From positions 1,072,379 through 1,136,378 of the forward strand of contig LS999826.1 of assembly GCA_900537185.1 (NCBI GenBank): 64,000 bases of DNA, in the 5' to 3' direction. The first letter of the stretch is position 1. Every line of letters starts with the position of its first letter. A model generated the notes under the pieces. It did no database searches, was not told the origin of the DNA, and worked only from the letters and a program-made list of their open reading frames with translations. This document shows positions 49,803 through 57,742 of the stretch, in pieces. Origin of the DNA: Cytophagales bacterium Alg240-R148. Its GTDB lineage: Bacteria; Bacteroidota; Bacteroidia; Cytophagales; Cyclobacteriaceae. A program made the position numbers and the translations under genes.

Positions 49803-51080
49803 TTAAATTCTGTGGTGTTTGAAAATTTCGAAGGCCTCTTGGTCTAAGTTTTCTCTTTGATCTGGATGCGCAATTTCAATAAGAGCTTTTGCCCTTTGTT
49901 TTAAAGACTTGCCATATAAATTGGCAACTCCCCATTCGGTTACAACATATTGGACATGGGCTCTGGTTGTTACCACACCAGCTCCTTCTTTTAAAAACGG
50001 AACGATTCTACTTTCCCCTCTTTTAGTAATGGATGGCAATGCAATAATAGGTTTTCCTCCTTCACTTAGGGAGGCTCCTCTAATGTAGTCCATTTGTCCT
50101 CCAACACCTGAATACATGTTTTTACCTATAGAATCGGCACATACTTGCCCCGTCAGGTCAATTTCAATTGCGCTGTTAATGGCAGTGACTTTTGGGTTTT
50201 GTCTTATGATATGGGTGTCGTTCACAAAGCTACAGTCCAGCATTGTAACTTCTGGGTTGTCGTCAACAAAATCGTAAAGCTCTTTGCTGCCCATTAAAAA
50301 AGTAGCAGTTATTTTATTGGGTATTATTTTTTTATGTCTGCCCGTAATAATGCCCTTTTTAACCAATGGAATAACGCCGTCAGAGAACATTTCAGTATGG
50401 ATGCCGATGTCTTTGTGGTTGTGTAAGGCATCTAAAACTGCGTTCGGGATGGATCCTATTCCCATTTGCAAAGTAGCACCATCCTCGATCAAATCAGCAA
50501 TGTAATTTCCAATGATTGTATCATTTTCGGTCAATGGTTTGGGTTTTACTTCGATCAATGGCTCGGCACATTCTACAAAATAGTCGATCTTATGTTTGTG
50601 TATGATGCCATCTCCATGGGTTCTTGGCATGTGTTCGTTTACTTGTGCGATCACAATTTTTGCCTTTTCTATGGCAGCTACCGAGGTGTCTACACTGGTT
50701 CCTAGGGAGCAAAACCCATGGCTGTCTGGAGGAGAAACCGTGATCAAAGCTACGTCTAATGGTATGATGTCTTTTCTAAACAAAGAAGGTGCTTCGCTTA
50801 AGAAAATTGGTATATAACTTCCACGCCCATCGTTGATGCAATGGCGCACATTGCTTCCTATGAACAAAGAGAAAACATTAAAGTTGCTTTCGTATTTTTC
50901 ATCTGCATAGGGTGCATCTCCTTCGGTATGTAAGTGGTAAATATTGACATTGTTGAGGCTGTCCGCCCTTCCTACCATCGCATTAATTAGCCTTCTGGGG
51001 GCAGCTGCTACGGAGTGAATGAATACATTGTCACGGGATTTTATTTGGGTGACCGCTTCTTCTGCTGTTGTTATTTTCAT
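49803..51080 (-). CDS. Acetyl-CoA hydrolase/CoA-transferase family protein
   Basis: The 425-residue protein is a class I CoA-transferase of the 4-hydroxybutyrate/acetate type. It has the GIGSIPNAVL loop, the catalytic glutamate in GIHTEMFSDGV, and GVGGQMDYIRGA downstream. It would exchange CoA between acetyl-CoA and another acid or hydrolyse acetyl-CoA. The substrate is not decided by sequence. The start at 51080 (MKITTAEEAV) is chosen over 51140, which adds a lysine-rich leader lacking in the family. It is convergent with the porin-like gene. Confidence 0.9.
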   Translation of the reverse strand: MKITTAEEAVTQIKSRDNVFIHSVAAAPRRLINAMVGRADSLNNVNIYHLHTEGDAPYADEKYESNFNVFSLFIGSNVRHCINDGRGSYIPIFLSEAPSLFRKDIIPLDVALITVSPPDSHGFCSLGTSVDTSVAAIEKAKIVIAQVNEHMPRTHGDGIIHKHKIDYFVECAEPLIEVKPKPLTENDTIIGNYIADLIEDGATLQMGIGSIPNAVLDALHNHKDIGIHTEMFSDGVIPLVKKGIITGRHKKIIPNKITATFLMGSKELYDFVDDNPEVTMLDCSFVNDTHIIRQNPKVTAINSAIEIDLTGQVCADSIGKNMYSGVGGQMDYIRGASLSEGGKPIIALPSITKRGESRIVPFLKEGAGVVTTRAHVQYVVTEWGVANLYGKSLKQRAKALIEIAHPDQRENLDQEAFEIFKHHRI

Positions 51081-51190
51081 AGTGCTTGATTTTGTATAAA
51101 GGTATTTCCACCTCTGTTTTTTTGGCATGACAAAAGTCATGAAAAATGAAAATAATCATCACAGCATAAAAAATAAAATATTTGTTGGGT

Positions 51191-52102
51191 TTAAAAAAGT
51201 TTGGACCGCTTGATGAGATAGGTGTTGAGTATGTTGTGGAAAGTGTCGTTGACATCTGCCTCAATAAAATCGATCTTCATCTGACCGCATTTGAGTTTTA
51301 AGGCATCGCTGTAATGTTTGGCTTTTTTAGAAAAATCAGTTTTAATTTGGTCAGGAGATAATTTTAATTTTTCATCCGTCTCCATGTCAATGAATAAATA
51401 AGGTTTGTTTTCAAACTGAAAAGACTCCTCCGTTTTAGCGTCTTTTATATGGAAAATGATCACTTCGTGTTTGTTGTGTTTCAAATGTTGCAACGCTTTA
51501 AACAATTCATCTGTAGCCTCCACATCTTCAAACATATCGGAAAAGAGAATTACCAAAGATCTATTACCAGCTTTTTCAGCAACTTCATGCAAGGTTTTAG
51601 CCACGTTGGAGTTGCTGCTTTTTGGTGGTTGGGTGTTGAGTACTTCTTGTAATTTGATAATGGTATTGTTGAGGTGGGTGCTCGATGACTTTATCTGGCT
51701 TTGATAGTGAATGGCATCCGAGAACAGCGTGATGCCGAATGCGTCCCGTTGTTTGTGCAACAAATAGGTAAGTGCGGCGGCTGTATACACAGAAAAGTGC
51801 AGTTTTTCAAAATTTGGGTGGGGGTAATACATACTCCCTGAAACATCTAAAACAAGGTGGCACTTTAAGTTGGTTTCTTCTTCGTATCGCTTGGAATAAA
51901 GCCGGTTGGTTTTGGCATAAACTTTCCAGTCGATATGGCGTGTGCTTTCACCTGAATTATACAGTCTGTGCTCTGCAAATTCTACTGAAAACCCATGGTA
52001 GGGAGACTTATGAAGCCCAGTTATAAACCCTTCTACCAGCTGTTTAGCAAGGAAATCCAGACTAGCTGAACCCATTACATCCTTAAGTTTTAGTTTTTTC
52101 AT
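51191..52102 (-). CDS. DUF58 domain protein, VWA-like fold
   Basis: This 303-residue protein has no signal peptide. It contains the DUF58 signature region (STRHIDWKVYAKTNRLYSK) and a MIDAS-like DVSGSM motif near residue 90, typical of a von Willebrand A fold that binds a divalent metal. DUF58 proteins usually sit beside a MoxR-type AAA ATPase and BatA/BatD proteins; none of these is next to it. Function is probably as a chaperone-linked assembly factor, but this is inference. Confidence 0.88.
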   Translation of the reverse strand: MKKLKLKDVMGSASLDFLAKQLVEGFITGLHKSPYHGFSVEFAEHRLYNSGESTRHIDWKVYAKTNRLYSKRYEEETNLKCHLVLDVSGSMYYPHPNFEKLHFSVYTAAALTYLLHKQRDAFGITLFSDAIHYQSQIKSSSTHLNNTIIKLQEVLNTQPPKSSNSNVAKTLHEVAEKAGNRSLVILFSDMFEDVEATDELFKALQHLKHNKHEVIIFHIKDAKTEESFQFENKPYLFIDMETDEKLKLSPDQIKTDFSKKAKHYSDALKLKCGQMKIDFIEADVNDTFHNILNTYLIKRSKLF

Positions 52103-52319
52103 GAAAATTTAACATAGCGTGTTTTTCAAAATTATGCAATAAAATTTGGTTTTTTGGACGATTACAAGAGTATTATTTATTTTTATTTGGAATTTCAAAT
52201 ATAAATTCACTTAATTTGGAGTTAAGGATTTGCAATAGTTAGATATATTATACTATATTTAAGCTAATTTTTGATAAAAAAGTAAACTAAAAACATTGTT
52301 TAATTAAATAATTAGGACG
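52103..52319. other. AT-rich divergent intergenic region
   Basis: A gene-free stretch of 217 bases between DUF58 (minus) and DUF3276 (plus), strongly AT-rich. The only element I can name is a TAATTTTG -7-type box on the minus strand (52134-52127) for DUF58. No hairpin, repeat or RNA gene is apparent. Confidence 0.5.
52127..52134 (-). promoter_or_regulatory. Candidate -7 box for DUF58 gene
   Basis: The minus strand reads TAATTTTG, matching TAnnTTTG, 25 bases before the DUF58 ATG. No -33 element at the right spacing. Confidence 0.4.
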
Positions 52320-52673
52320 GTGGACGAGAAAAAGAATAACGAGAGAGAAGAAATATTCTCAGAAAGAGTAAGGGCAGGAAAAAGAACGTATTTTTTTGAT
52401 GTTAAATCAACTAGATCGAATGACTACTACTTAACCATTACTGAGAGTAAAAGAAGGTACAAAGAGGATGGCTTTACTTATGAAAAACATAAGATCTTTT
52501 TATACAAAGAAGATTTTAACAAGTTCATCAATGCTTTGAATGCCACTGTTGGACATGTAAAAGACGAATTAATGCCAGATGTGGATTTTGAGCAATTCGA
52601 CAAACAGGATGAAGAGAGGGAGAGAGAAGTGAAAGTTGAATCTACCATTGACACAGAGTTAAACTGGGATTAA
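52320..52673 (+). CDS. DUF3276 (PUR-alpha-like) protein
   Basis: The 117-residue protein begins with a GTG codon (VDEKKNNEREE read as Met). Its core (FSERVRAGKRTYFFDVKSTRSNDYYLTITESKRR) is the DUF3276/PUR-like domain, which in structures forms a single-stranded nucleic-acid-binding fold. The C-terminus is acidic. This gene is widely conserved and single-copy in Bacteroidota and has been suggested to bind DNA or RNA; its role is not firmly known. A terminator lies after the stop. Confidence 0.85.
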   Translation: MDEKKNNEREEIFSERVRAGKRTYFFDVKSTRSNDYYLTITESKRRYKEDGFTYEKHKIFLYKEDFNKFINALNATVGHVKDELMPDVDFEQFDKQDEEREREVKVESTIDTELNWD

Positions 52674-52695
52674 GTTTAAAAAAATGATATAAATA

Positions 52696-52727
52696 AGCTC
52701 TTGATGTGGTTCAAGGGCTTTTTTTTT
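52696..52727 (+). terminator. Intrinsic terminator after DUF3276
   Basis: Stem AGCTCTTGA / TCAAGGGCT (one G-T wobble) with a run of nine T. It covers the GTG at 52706 from which a longer frame of the next gene could be read, which makes that GTG an unlikely start. Confidence 0.85.
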
Positions 52728-52738
52728 GTTTTACTGCT

Positions 52739-53836
52739 ATGAAAAATAAAGGGTTATTCCATCTCATCGGATTTTTTATATTTCTGATAGCATTCATTTC
52801 ATTGTGCTATGTATTCTTTGATATTTTCATATACATAGTGATTTCTTTTGTTCTGGCTTCTATCTTAAAGCCATTGACTGAAAGGATATACAATATTTAC
52901 TTATTCAATATTCGCATTCCCAGAACAGTAGCAGTACTGCTTTCTTTTATATGTTTTGCGCTGGTAATATCTTCGTTTATTACGCTGTTCATTCCTTTGA
53001 TTAGGGACCAAGTAGACGTATTGCTTAGTTTGAATTTTGAAACCATGGTAACCAGAATAACCAAACCAGTGGTTAAAATTGAAAGTTTTTTAATTGAACT
53101 CGGAGTGATAGACAATACAGACATCATCAGTGATCAGTTGAATTTAAATTCCGTGTCAAAATATATTAAGGAAATTAAATACACAGAAGTACTCAATAAA
53201 GTATTGGCAGTAACCGGTAACATATTTGTTGGTTTTATGGCTGTTTCCTTTATTTCATTTTTTCTTTTGTATGAAAAGGGCTTAATACGCAAACAATTGT
53301 TGTCATTGGTACCCAATCAATATTTTGAAATTACCATTACGGCCGTCAATAAAATTGAATTGTTGTTATCCAATTATTTAATTGGTCTTTTAATTCAAAT
53401 GACAGCAATATTTTCTCTGGCATCACTTGGACTTTCAATTTTTGGGGTGAAATATGCACTCACCATAGGCGTTTTTGCAGCTGTAGCCAATCTTATTCCC
53501 TATATGGGGCCATTGTTAGGGGCTACTTTTGGAATAATTGTTGGCGTTACTACCGGAACCAACTTAAATGAATTACAAGATTACCTTTTACTGGTGACCA
53601 AAATTGTTTCGGTGTTTTCTGTTGTTCAATTGACGGATAACATTGTGTTGCAGCCATTAATTTTTTCAAAAAGTGTGAAAGCACATCCTTTAGAAATTTT
53701 TATAATTATATTTGCAGGCGCAACTCTGGCAGGTATACCAGGCATGATTGCGGCAATCCCTGTTTACACGATTATCCGGGTATCGGTAATGGAAGTTTAC
53801 GGCGGGTATAAACAATATAGAATCGTAAAAATATAA
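52739..53836 (+). CDS. AI-2E family transporter (permease)
   Basis: The 365-residue integral membrane protein has paired N-terminal helices, a central cytoplasmic or periplasmic helical region (about 85-150) and a cluster of C-terminal helices with the family segment NLIPYMGPLLGATFG. Members include TqsA and YdiK-like exporters and Na+/H+ antiporters; the substrate is not determined by sequence. The ATG at 52739 is preferred because the earlier GTG is within the terminator. Three bases separate it from ychF, so the two are probably cotranscribed. Confidence 0.87.
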   Translation: MKNKGLFHLIGFFIFLIAFISLCYVFFDIFIYIVISFVLASILKPLTERIYNIYLFNIRIPRTVAVLLSFICFALVISSFITLFIPLIRDQVDVLLSLNFETMVTRITKPVVKIESFLIELGVIDNTDIISDQLNLNSVSKYIKEIKYTEVLNKVLAVTGNIFVGFMAVSFISFFLLYEKGLIRKQLLSLVPNQYFEITITAVNKIELLLSNYLIGLLIQMTAIFSLASLGLSIFGVKYALTIGVFAAVANLIPYMGPLLGATFGIIVGVTTGTNLNELQDYLLLVTKIVSVFSVVQLTDNIVLQPLIFSKSVKAHPLEIFIIIFAGATLAGIPGMIAAIPVYTIIRVSVMEVYGGYKQYRIVKI

Positions 53837-53839
53837 GTA

Positions 53840-54937
53840 ATGGCGTTGAAATGTGGAATTGTAGGGCTGCCCAATGTAGGGAAGTCTACTTTGTTTAATG
53901 CACTATCTAATAATAAGGCAGAAGCTGCAAATTTTCCTTTTTGTACAATAGAACCGAATGTTGGGGTGATCACAGTTCCAGACCCACGTTTGCAAATTTT
54001 AGAAGCTTTAGTAAACCCAGAGAAGGTTTTGCCTACTACAATAGAGTTTGTAGACATAGCAGGGTTGGTAAAAGGAGCCTCGAAAGGAGAAGGGCTAGGC
54101 AATCAATTTTTGGCCAATATCAGAGAGGTAGATGCCATCGTGCACGTAACGAGGTGTTTTGATGATGACAACATCATTCATGTGGATGGAAGAGTGGACC
54201 CGGTTGCTGACAAGAACATAATTGATACAGAACTCCAACTAAAGGATTTGGAAACTGTTGAAAAAAGAATTCAACGGATTCAGAAAATAGCCAAAACAGG
54301 AGACGCCAAGGCTAAAAGTGAGTTGGAAATCCTGTTGAAATACAAGGATGCTTTAGAAAGCGGAAAAAATGCCAGGACACTAGAAAAAACAGAAGAGGAT
54401 GCGTTGATCATAGATGATTTGCAACTGCTCACGGGAAAACCTGTTATATACGCAGCCAATGTGGAAGAAACGGCTGTAAATTCTGGCAACCAACACGTGG
54501 AGGCACTAAAAGAAGAGATCAAAGACGAAAATGCAGAAATTGTATTGGTTTCAGCCTCGCTAGAAGCGCAAATAGTTGAGATGGAAGACCCAGAAGAGCG
54601 GGCTATGTTTTTAGACGAATATGGTTTGGAAGAAAGCGGGTTGAATAGGTTGATACGCGCTTCTTATACTTTATTAGACTTAATCACTTACTTTACCGCT
54701 GGAGAAAAAGAGGTGAGGGCTTGGACAATCGAAAAAGGTTGGAAAGCGCCACAAGCTGCTGGAGTTATTCACACGGATTTTGAGAAGGGCTTTATTCGGG
54801 CGGAAGTGATTAAAATTAAAGATTATCAGGAACTTAAGACTGAAGTTGCATGCAAAGAAGCAGGGAAGCTATCAGTAGAAGGAAAGGACTATACAGTTGA
54901 AGATGGTGATATTATGCATTTTAGATTTAATGTTTAA
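53840..54937 (+). CDS. ychF: Ribosome-binding ATPase YchF
   Basis: The 365-residue protein matches YchF in full. Walker A is GLPNVGKST, the switch region holds PDPRLQ and FVDIAGLVKGASKGEGLGNQFL, and the G4 motif is NVEE instead of NKxD, which is why this OBG-family protein prefers ATP. The C-terminal TGS domain ends the protein with DGDIMHFRFNV. It is linked to ribosome and proteasome-like regulation in other bacteria. A terminator follows. Confidence 0.97.
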   Translation: MALKCGIVGLPNVGKSTLFNALSNNKAEAANFPFCTIEPNVGVITVPDPRLQILEALVNPEKVLPTTIEFVDIAGLVKGASKGEGLGNQFLANIREVDAIVHVTRCFDDDNIIHVDGRVDPVADKNIIDTELQLKDLETVEKRIQRIQKIAKTGDAKAKSELEILLKYKDALESGKNARTLEKTEEDALIIDDLQLLTGKPVIYAANVEETAVNSGNQHVEALKEEIKDENAEIVLVSASLEAQIVEMEDPEERAMFLDEYGLEESGLNRLIRASYTLLDLITYFTAGEKEVRAWTIEKGWKAPQAAGVIHTDFEKGFIRAEVIKIKDYQELKTEVACKEAGKLSVEGKDYTVEDGDIMHFRFNV

Positions 54938-54982
54938 TCAAAATTTTTAATTCTGTCATTAATTTCTTAATATTATTTAATG

Positions 54983-55016
54983 TAGCGGTTAAAATATAAC
55001 GCTATCTTCTTTTTTT
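54983..55016 (+). terminator. Probable terminator of ychF
   Basis: Stem TAGCG-TTA / TAACGCTA with a one-base bulge and 5-base loop, followed by a T-rich run (TCTTCTTTTTTT). It lies 46 bases after the ychF stop and separates it from the cas6-like gene. Confidence 0.65.
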
Positions 55017-55079
55017 ATAATTGAATAATTATTGATATACCCATTAAAACAATAATTTTTAACCAAAACTTATAGTTAA

Positions 55080-55877
55080 TTGAGAGTACGTATTATATTT
55101 AATTTGAAGAACAGGGGTGGTTTTGTTCCCTTTCATCATCAATATTTAATTGCACAGTGGATAAGAGGGGTTGTAATTTTTGGAGGAAATGAAAAGCTTA
55201 GAGACTTTGATTTTTACAATTTCTCTGCTCTAAAAGGCCAAACTAAAGTGTCTAGGAAAGGGCTACACTATTTTTCTTCAAAAATCACCTTGGTTTTCTC
55301 ATGTTTGAATAAAGAATTTCTTGATTACTTTTTGAAAGAGGTATTTAAATATCCTGAAATTGAACTAGGAAACTTAACCATTGTACCAGATTGTGTTGAG
55401 GTTGAAAAGGAAATGAAGTTTGAAGAGTCTACAAAGTTCATTTGTATATCTCCTCTTGTAGTAAAACCAACGGCATTTGGAAACAGCGAAGGAAAAGAAT
55501 TCATTATTCCAGGTTCGGATGAGTTTTCAGATTTGCTTTACGAATCTACCATTGATAGAATGGAAAAAATAGGGTTGTATACGGCAGAAGACCTTTCTGG
55601 TTTTTTTAAGTTTCAAATTGTCCCAGACAAGCAGTACTTACAAAAACTAACGGACTCTCGCAAAAAATATGCGAGGATTTACCCTTTGTACGACCAGGAT
55701 ATTCGATATGAAGTTAGGGGGTACACCTTTCCTTTTAAGTTATATGCTTCTCCTGAGGTGCAAAAGTTTGTTTTTAACAGTGGATTAGGGTTTTACACCC
55801 ATAAAGGATTTGGTATGTTGGATGTAGCTTTTACAGACCCAAACGTACGCACAACCAAATACGAATTTGAAAAGTAA
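55080..55877 (+). CDS. cas6: Orphan Cas6-like CRISPR RNA endoribonuclease
   Basis: The 265-residue protein starts at a TTG (read as Met, MRVRIIFNLKN), the only start that keeps the family N-terminus. Two RAMP/ferredoxin-like halves are visible: the first has VPFHHQYLIAQWI and FDFYNFSALKG, the second ends in the glycine-rich loop SGLGFYTHKGFGML typical of Cas6. Cas6 cuts pre-crRNA within repeats. No cas1-cas2, cas3, Cascade, Csm or Cmr genes and no repeat array lie in the window, so it is alone here. H19 and H20 are candidate active-site residues. It may act on a distant array or have another RNA role. No convincing promoter motif was found upstream. Confidence 0.82.
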   Translation: MRVRIIFNLKNRGGFVPFHHQYLIAQWIRGVVIFGGNEKLRDFDFYNFSALKGQTKVSRKGLHYFSSKITLVFSCLNKEFLDYFLKEVFKYPEIELGNLTIVPDCVEVEKEMKFEESTKFICISPLVVKPTAFGNSEGKEFIIPGSDEFSDLLYESTIDRMEKIGLYTAEDLSGFFKFQIVPDKQYLQKLTDSRKKYARIYPLYDQDIRYEVRGYTFPFKLYASPEVQKFVFNSGLGFYTHKGFGMLDVAFTDPNVRTTKYEFEK

Positions 55878-55880
55878 CCG

Positions 55881-57134
55881 TTAGTAACGATCCATTGGTA
55901 AATAACCAATGAGCATGTCATTTCTTGCGCCTTGAGGGCGGTAATAAACAAAAATCTCATATAGGTTTTCTGTTTCAAAATGGTCGCCCTCGAAATAATT
56001 TTGTTTTTCTGGATCGTCTACAATGTATTGATAATCGTACCAGCCTTGTTTTAAGAATAATTGCGCAGTATAACATGCGCATTCTTTGTTGTATTGCATT
56101 TTGCTTTCTGGTATTTTTTTCCAATTAGTCAAAGCGCCAAATACATAAACTGCCTCATTGATTTTCTCTCCTTTTAACATAAAATGCACGCGGAGGTAAT
56201 CTGCTTCTAAATCTGTGCCGCCTTTGTCTCTGGTTTGAATGAAATAACCACCATTAATATCGGTAAAGATGGCATAGGCTTCTCCCTTTTTTGATTTATC
56301 CATCATCAAAATGGCTTCGTCCGTTTTTCCTTTGGTTTCCGTTTTATACACATTTTGTCCGGCATAGCGCACCGACCGAAGGTCAAAAAAACGAAATTGA
56401 TTGCCCGCATTGAAACCGTGTTCGTAGTTGAAGTACCGGTATTCTGCTTCTTGTAGATCTTCACGAAGAAAAGTGGGTTGCTCCATGTATTGTACATTGT
56501 CCCACCGTTGGTTTTGTCGGATTACAACTTTTAACTCTTGAGAAGGATTGACAATATTGAGATTCGGGTAACGTACTAAAAAATTAATCTGGTGGTTAAT
56601 TCTTGAAATGGCCACAGTGCCCGATGGTTTTTGCTCTGGTAACACCTGAACAGCCTTGTCGTATACCATGAATCGGTTGGTAAATACAGGGGTGTTGCTA
56701 TTGTCTTCTTCGTAAACAAACAAGATATAATTCCCGGATCTTTTTAATCGTGGTAATTTTAAAAAAAAGTGGACAAAATCGGTTTTCGTGTCAAAAGAAA
56801 ATTCATAGTCGTCGATGGGGAACTCGTTGTACTCGTACAGTATTTCAGGGTCTGAAATGGCCGTGGCTGCTTCCCACAGATAATTGCAAGGGATTATTCT
56901 TGCTTTGTAATAGGCAGCATCTTCTGCTAAGTCATCGAACTCTAACACCAAACCAGTACGGTTGGTTGGTACTACTGCTGGTAGCCTTTGTGTTTTTTGT
57001 TCATTTATGGCATGGTACAATTGTACAGTTCTAATACTATTTTTATAAATTTGAGTTTCTATAGGGTTGCCAGAACTAATGGTTGTATAAAGTAGAAAAG
57101 CAGATAGACTAAGAAGAAATATTTTTTTTTTCAT
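55881..57134 (-). CDS. Type IX secretion system plug protein (DUF5103)
   Basis: The 417-residue product has a signal peptide (MKKKIFLLSLSAFLL; cleavage near SSGNP). Its body consists of an N-terminal beta-domain of about 130 residues, a central domain with the conserved RYFNYEHGFNAGNQFRFFDLRS stretch (split here across positions 230-255), and a C-terminal Ig-like domain with GYLPMDRY at the end. DUF5103 proteins correspond to the periplasmic plug that closes the lateral or bottom opening of the SprA translocon. Start at 57134 is chosen because five further residues upstream (from 57149) precede the signal peptide. It is divergent from the ECF sigma gene and convergent with cas6. Confidence 0.87.
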   Translation of the reverse strand: MKKKIFLLSLSAFLLYTTISSGNPIETQIYKNSIRTVQLYHAINEQKTQRLPAVVPTNRTGLVLEFDDLAEDAAYYKARIIPCNYLWEAATAISDPEILYEYNEFPIDDYEFSFDTKTDFVHFFLKLPRLKRSGNYILFVYEEDNSNTPVFTNRFMVYDKAVQVLPEQKPSGTVAISRINHQINFLVRYPNLNIVNPSQELKVVIRQNQRWDNVQYMEQPTFLREDLQEAEYRYFNYEHGFNAGNQFRFFDLRSVRYAGQNVYKTETKGKTDEAILMMDKSKKGEAYAIFTDINGGYFIQTRDKGGTDLEADYLRVHFMLKGEKINEAVYVFGALTNWKKIPESKMQYNKECACYTAQLFLKQGWYDYQYIVDDPEKQNYFEGDHFETENLYEIFVYYRPQGARNDMLIGYLPMDRY

Positions 57135-57190
57135 TACTGTTGCAACCATTTTATTTTTTGTTGTGTCTAAAATTTGAATCTAAAACATAA

Positions 57191-57742
57191 ATGCTTTCGG
57201 AAAAAGCTATTATACAAAAAACTATGAAAGGCGATCGCCAAGCACAACGTTTATTATATGAGCGTTATGCAGGTGCTATGTATGCCATTTGCCTTCGGTA
57301 CGCTAAAAGTACGCTGGAGGCGGAGGATATATTGCAAGAGTCTTTTGTAAAAGTCTTTAATTCCATTAGCAAATTCAATAATAAGGCCAAACTTTCAACC
57401 TGGATCACGCGCATTGTTATCAATACAGCTTTAAATTCTGAAAGGAGCAAGTTGTATTTGTACCCAATGGTGGATGTAGAGGATATTGGCCAACAACATT
57501 ATCAATCAGTAAACCTAGATCGATATTCTTTTGAAGAATTGTTGACCATGGTTAGAACCCTCCCAGATGGCTGCAGAATAGTTTTTAATTTATATGCCAT
57601 TGAGGGGTATACACATAAAGAAATTGCTGCGCAATTGAATATTTCAGAAGGTACTTCGAAATCACAATTTTCAAGGGCGAGGAAGTTATTGAAAGAATTA
57701 ATTGAACAAGAAAATAAAATGGCTTATGAACAAGCAAGATGA
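57191..57742 (+). CDS. ECF-type RNA polymerase sigma factor
   Basis: The 183-residue protein has sigma-70 region 2 (about 15-85, with AEDILQESFVKVF) and region 4 (about 120-175, with EIAAQLNISEGTSKSQFSRARKLL), joined by a short linker. This is the compact ECF layout, used for envelope or extracellular signal response. Its last 17 bases overlap an anti-sigma-like gene. It is divergent from the T9SS plug gene across a 41-56 base gap, so both may share regulation; that is inference. Confidence 0.92.
   Translation: MLSEKAIIQKTMKGDRQAQRLLYERYAGAMYAICLRYAKSTLEAEDILQESFVKVFNSISKFNNKAKLSTWITRIVINTALNSERSKLYLYPMVDVEDIGQQHYQSVNLDRYSFEELLTMVRTLPDGCRIVFNLYAIEGYTHKEIAAQLNISEGTSKSQFSRARKLLKELIEQENKMAYEQAR

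Noticed and set aside
52706-52738. GTG at 52706 as start of the AI-2E transporter
   Set aside because: It falls in the loop of the DUF3276 terminator; the ATG at 52739 fits the family better.
54938-55079. Possible CRISPR repeats or leader next to cas6
   Set aside because: The gap is AT-rich and has a ychF terminator, but no repeated unit of 25-40 bases could be found there or elsewhere in the window.
55893-55911. Inverted repeat CATTGGT / ACCAATG as terminator for cas6
   Set aside because: It lies inside the coding end of the convergent plug gene and has no T run on either side.
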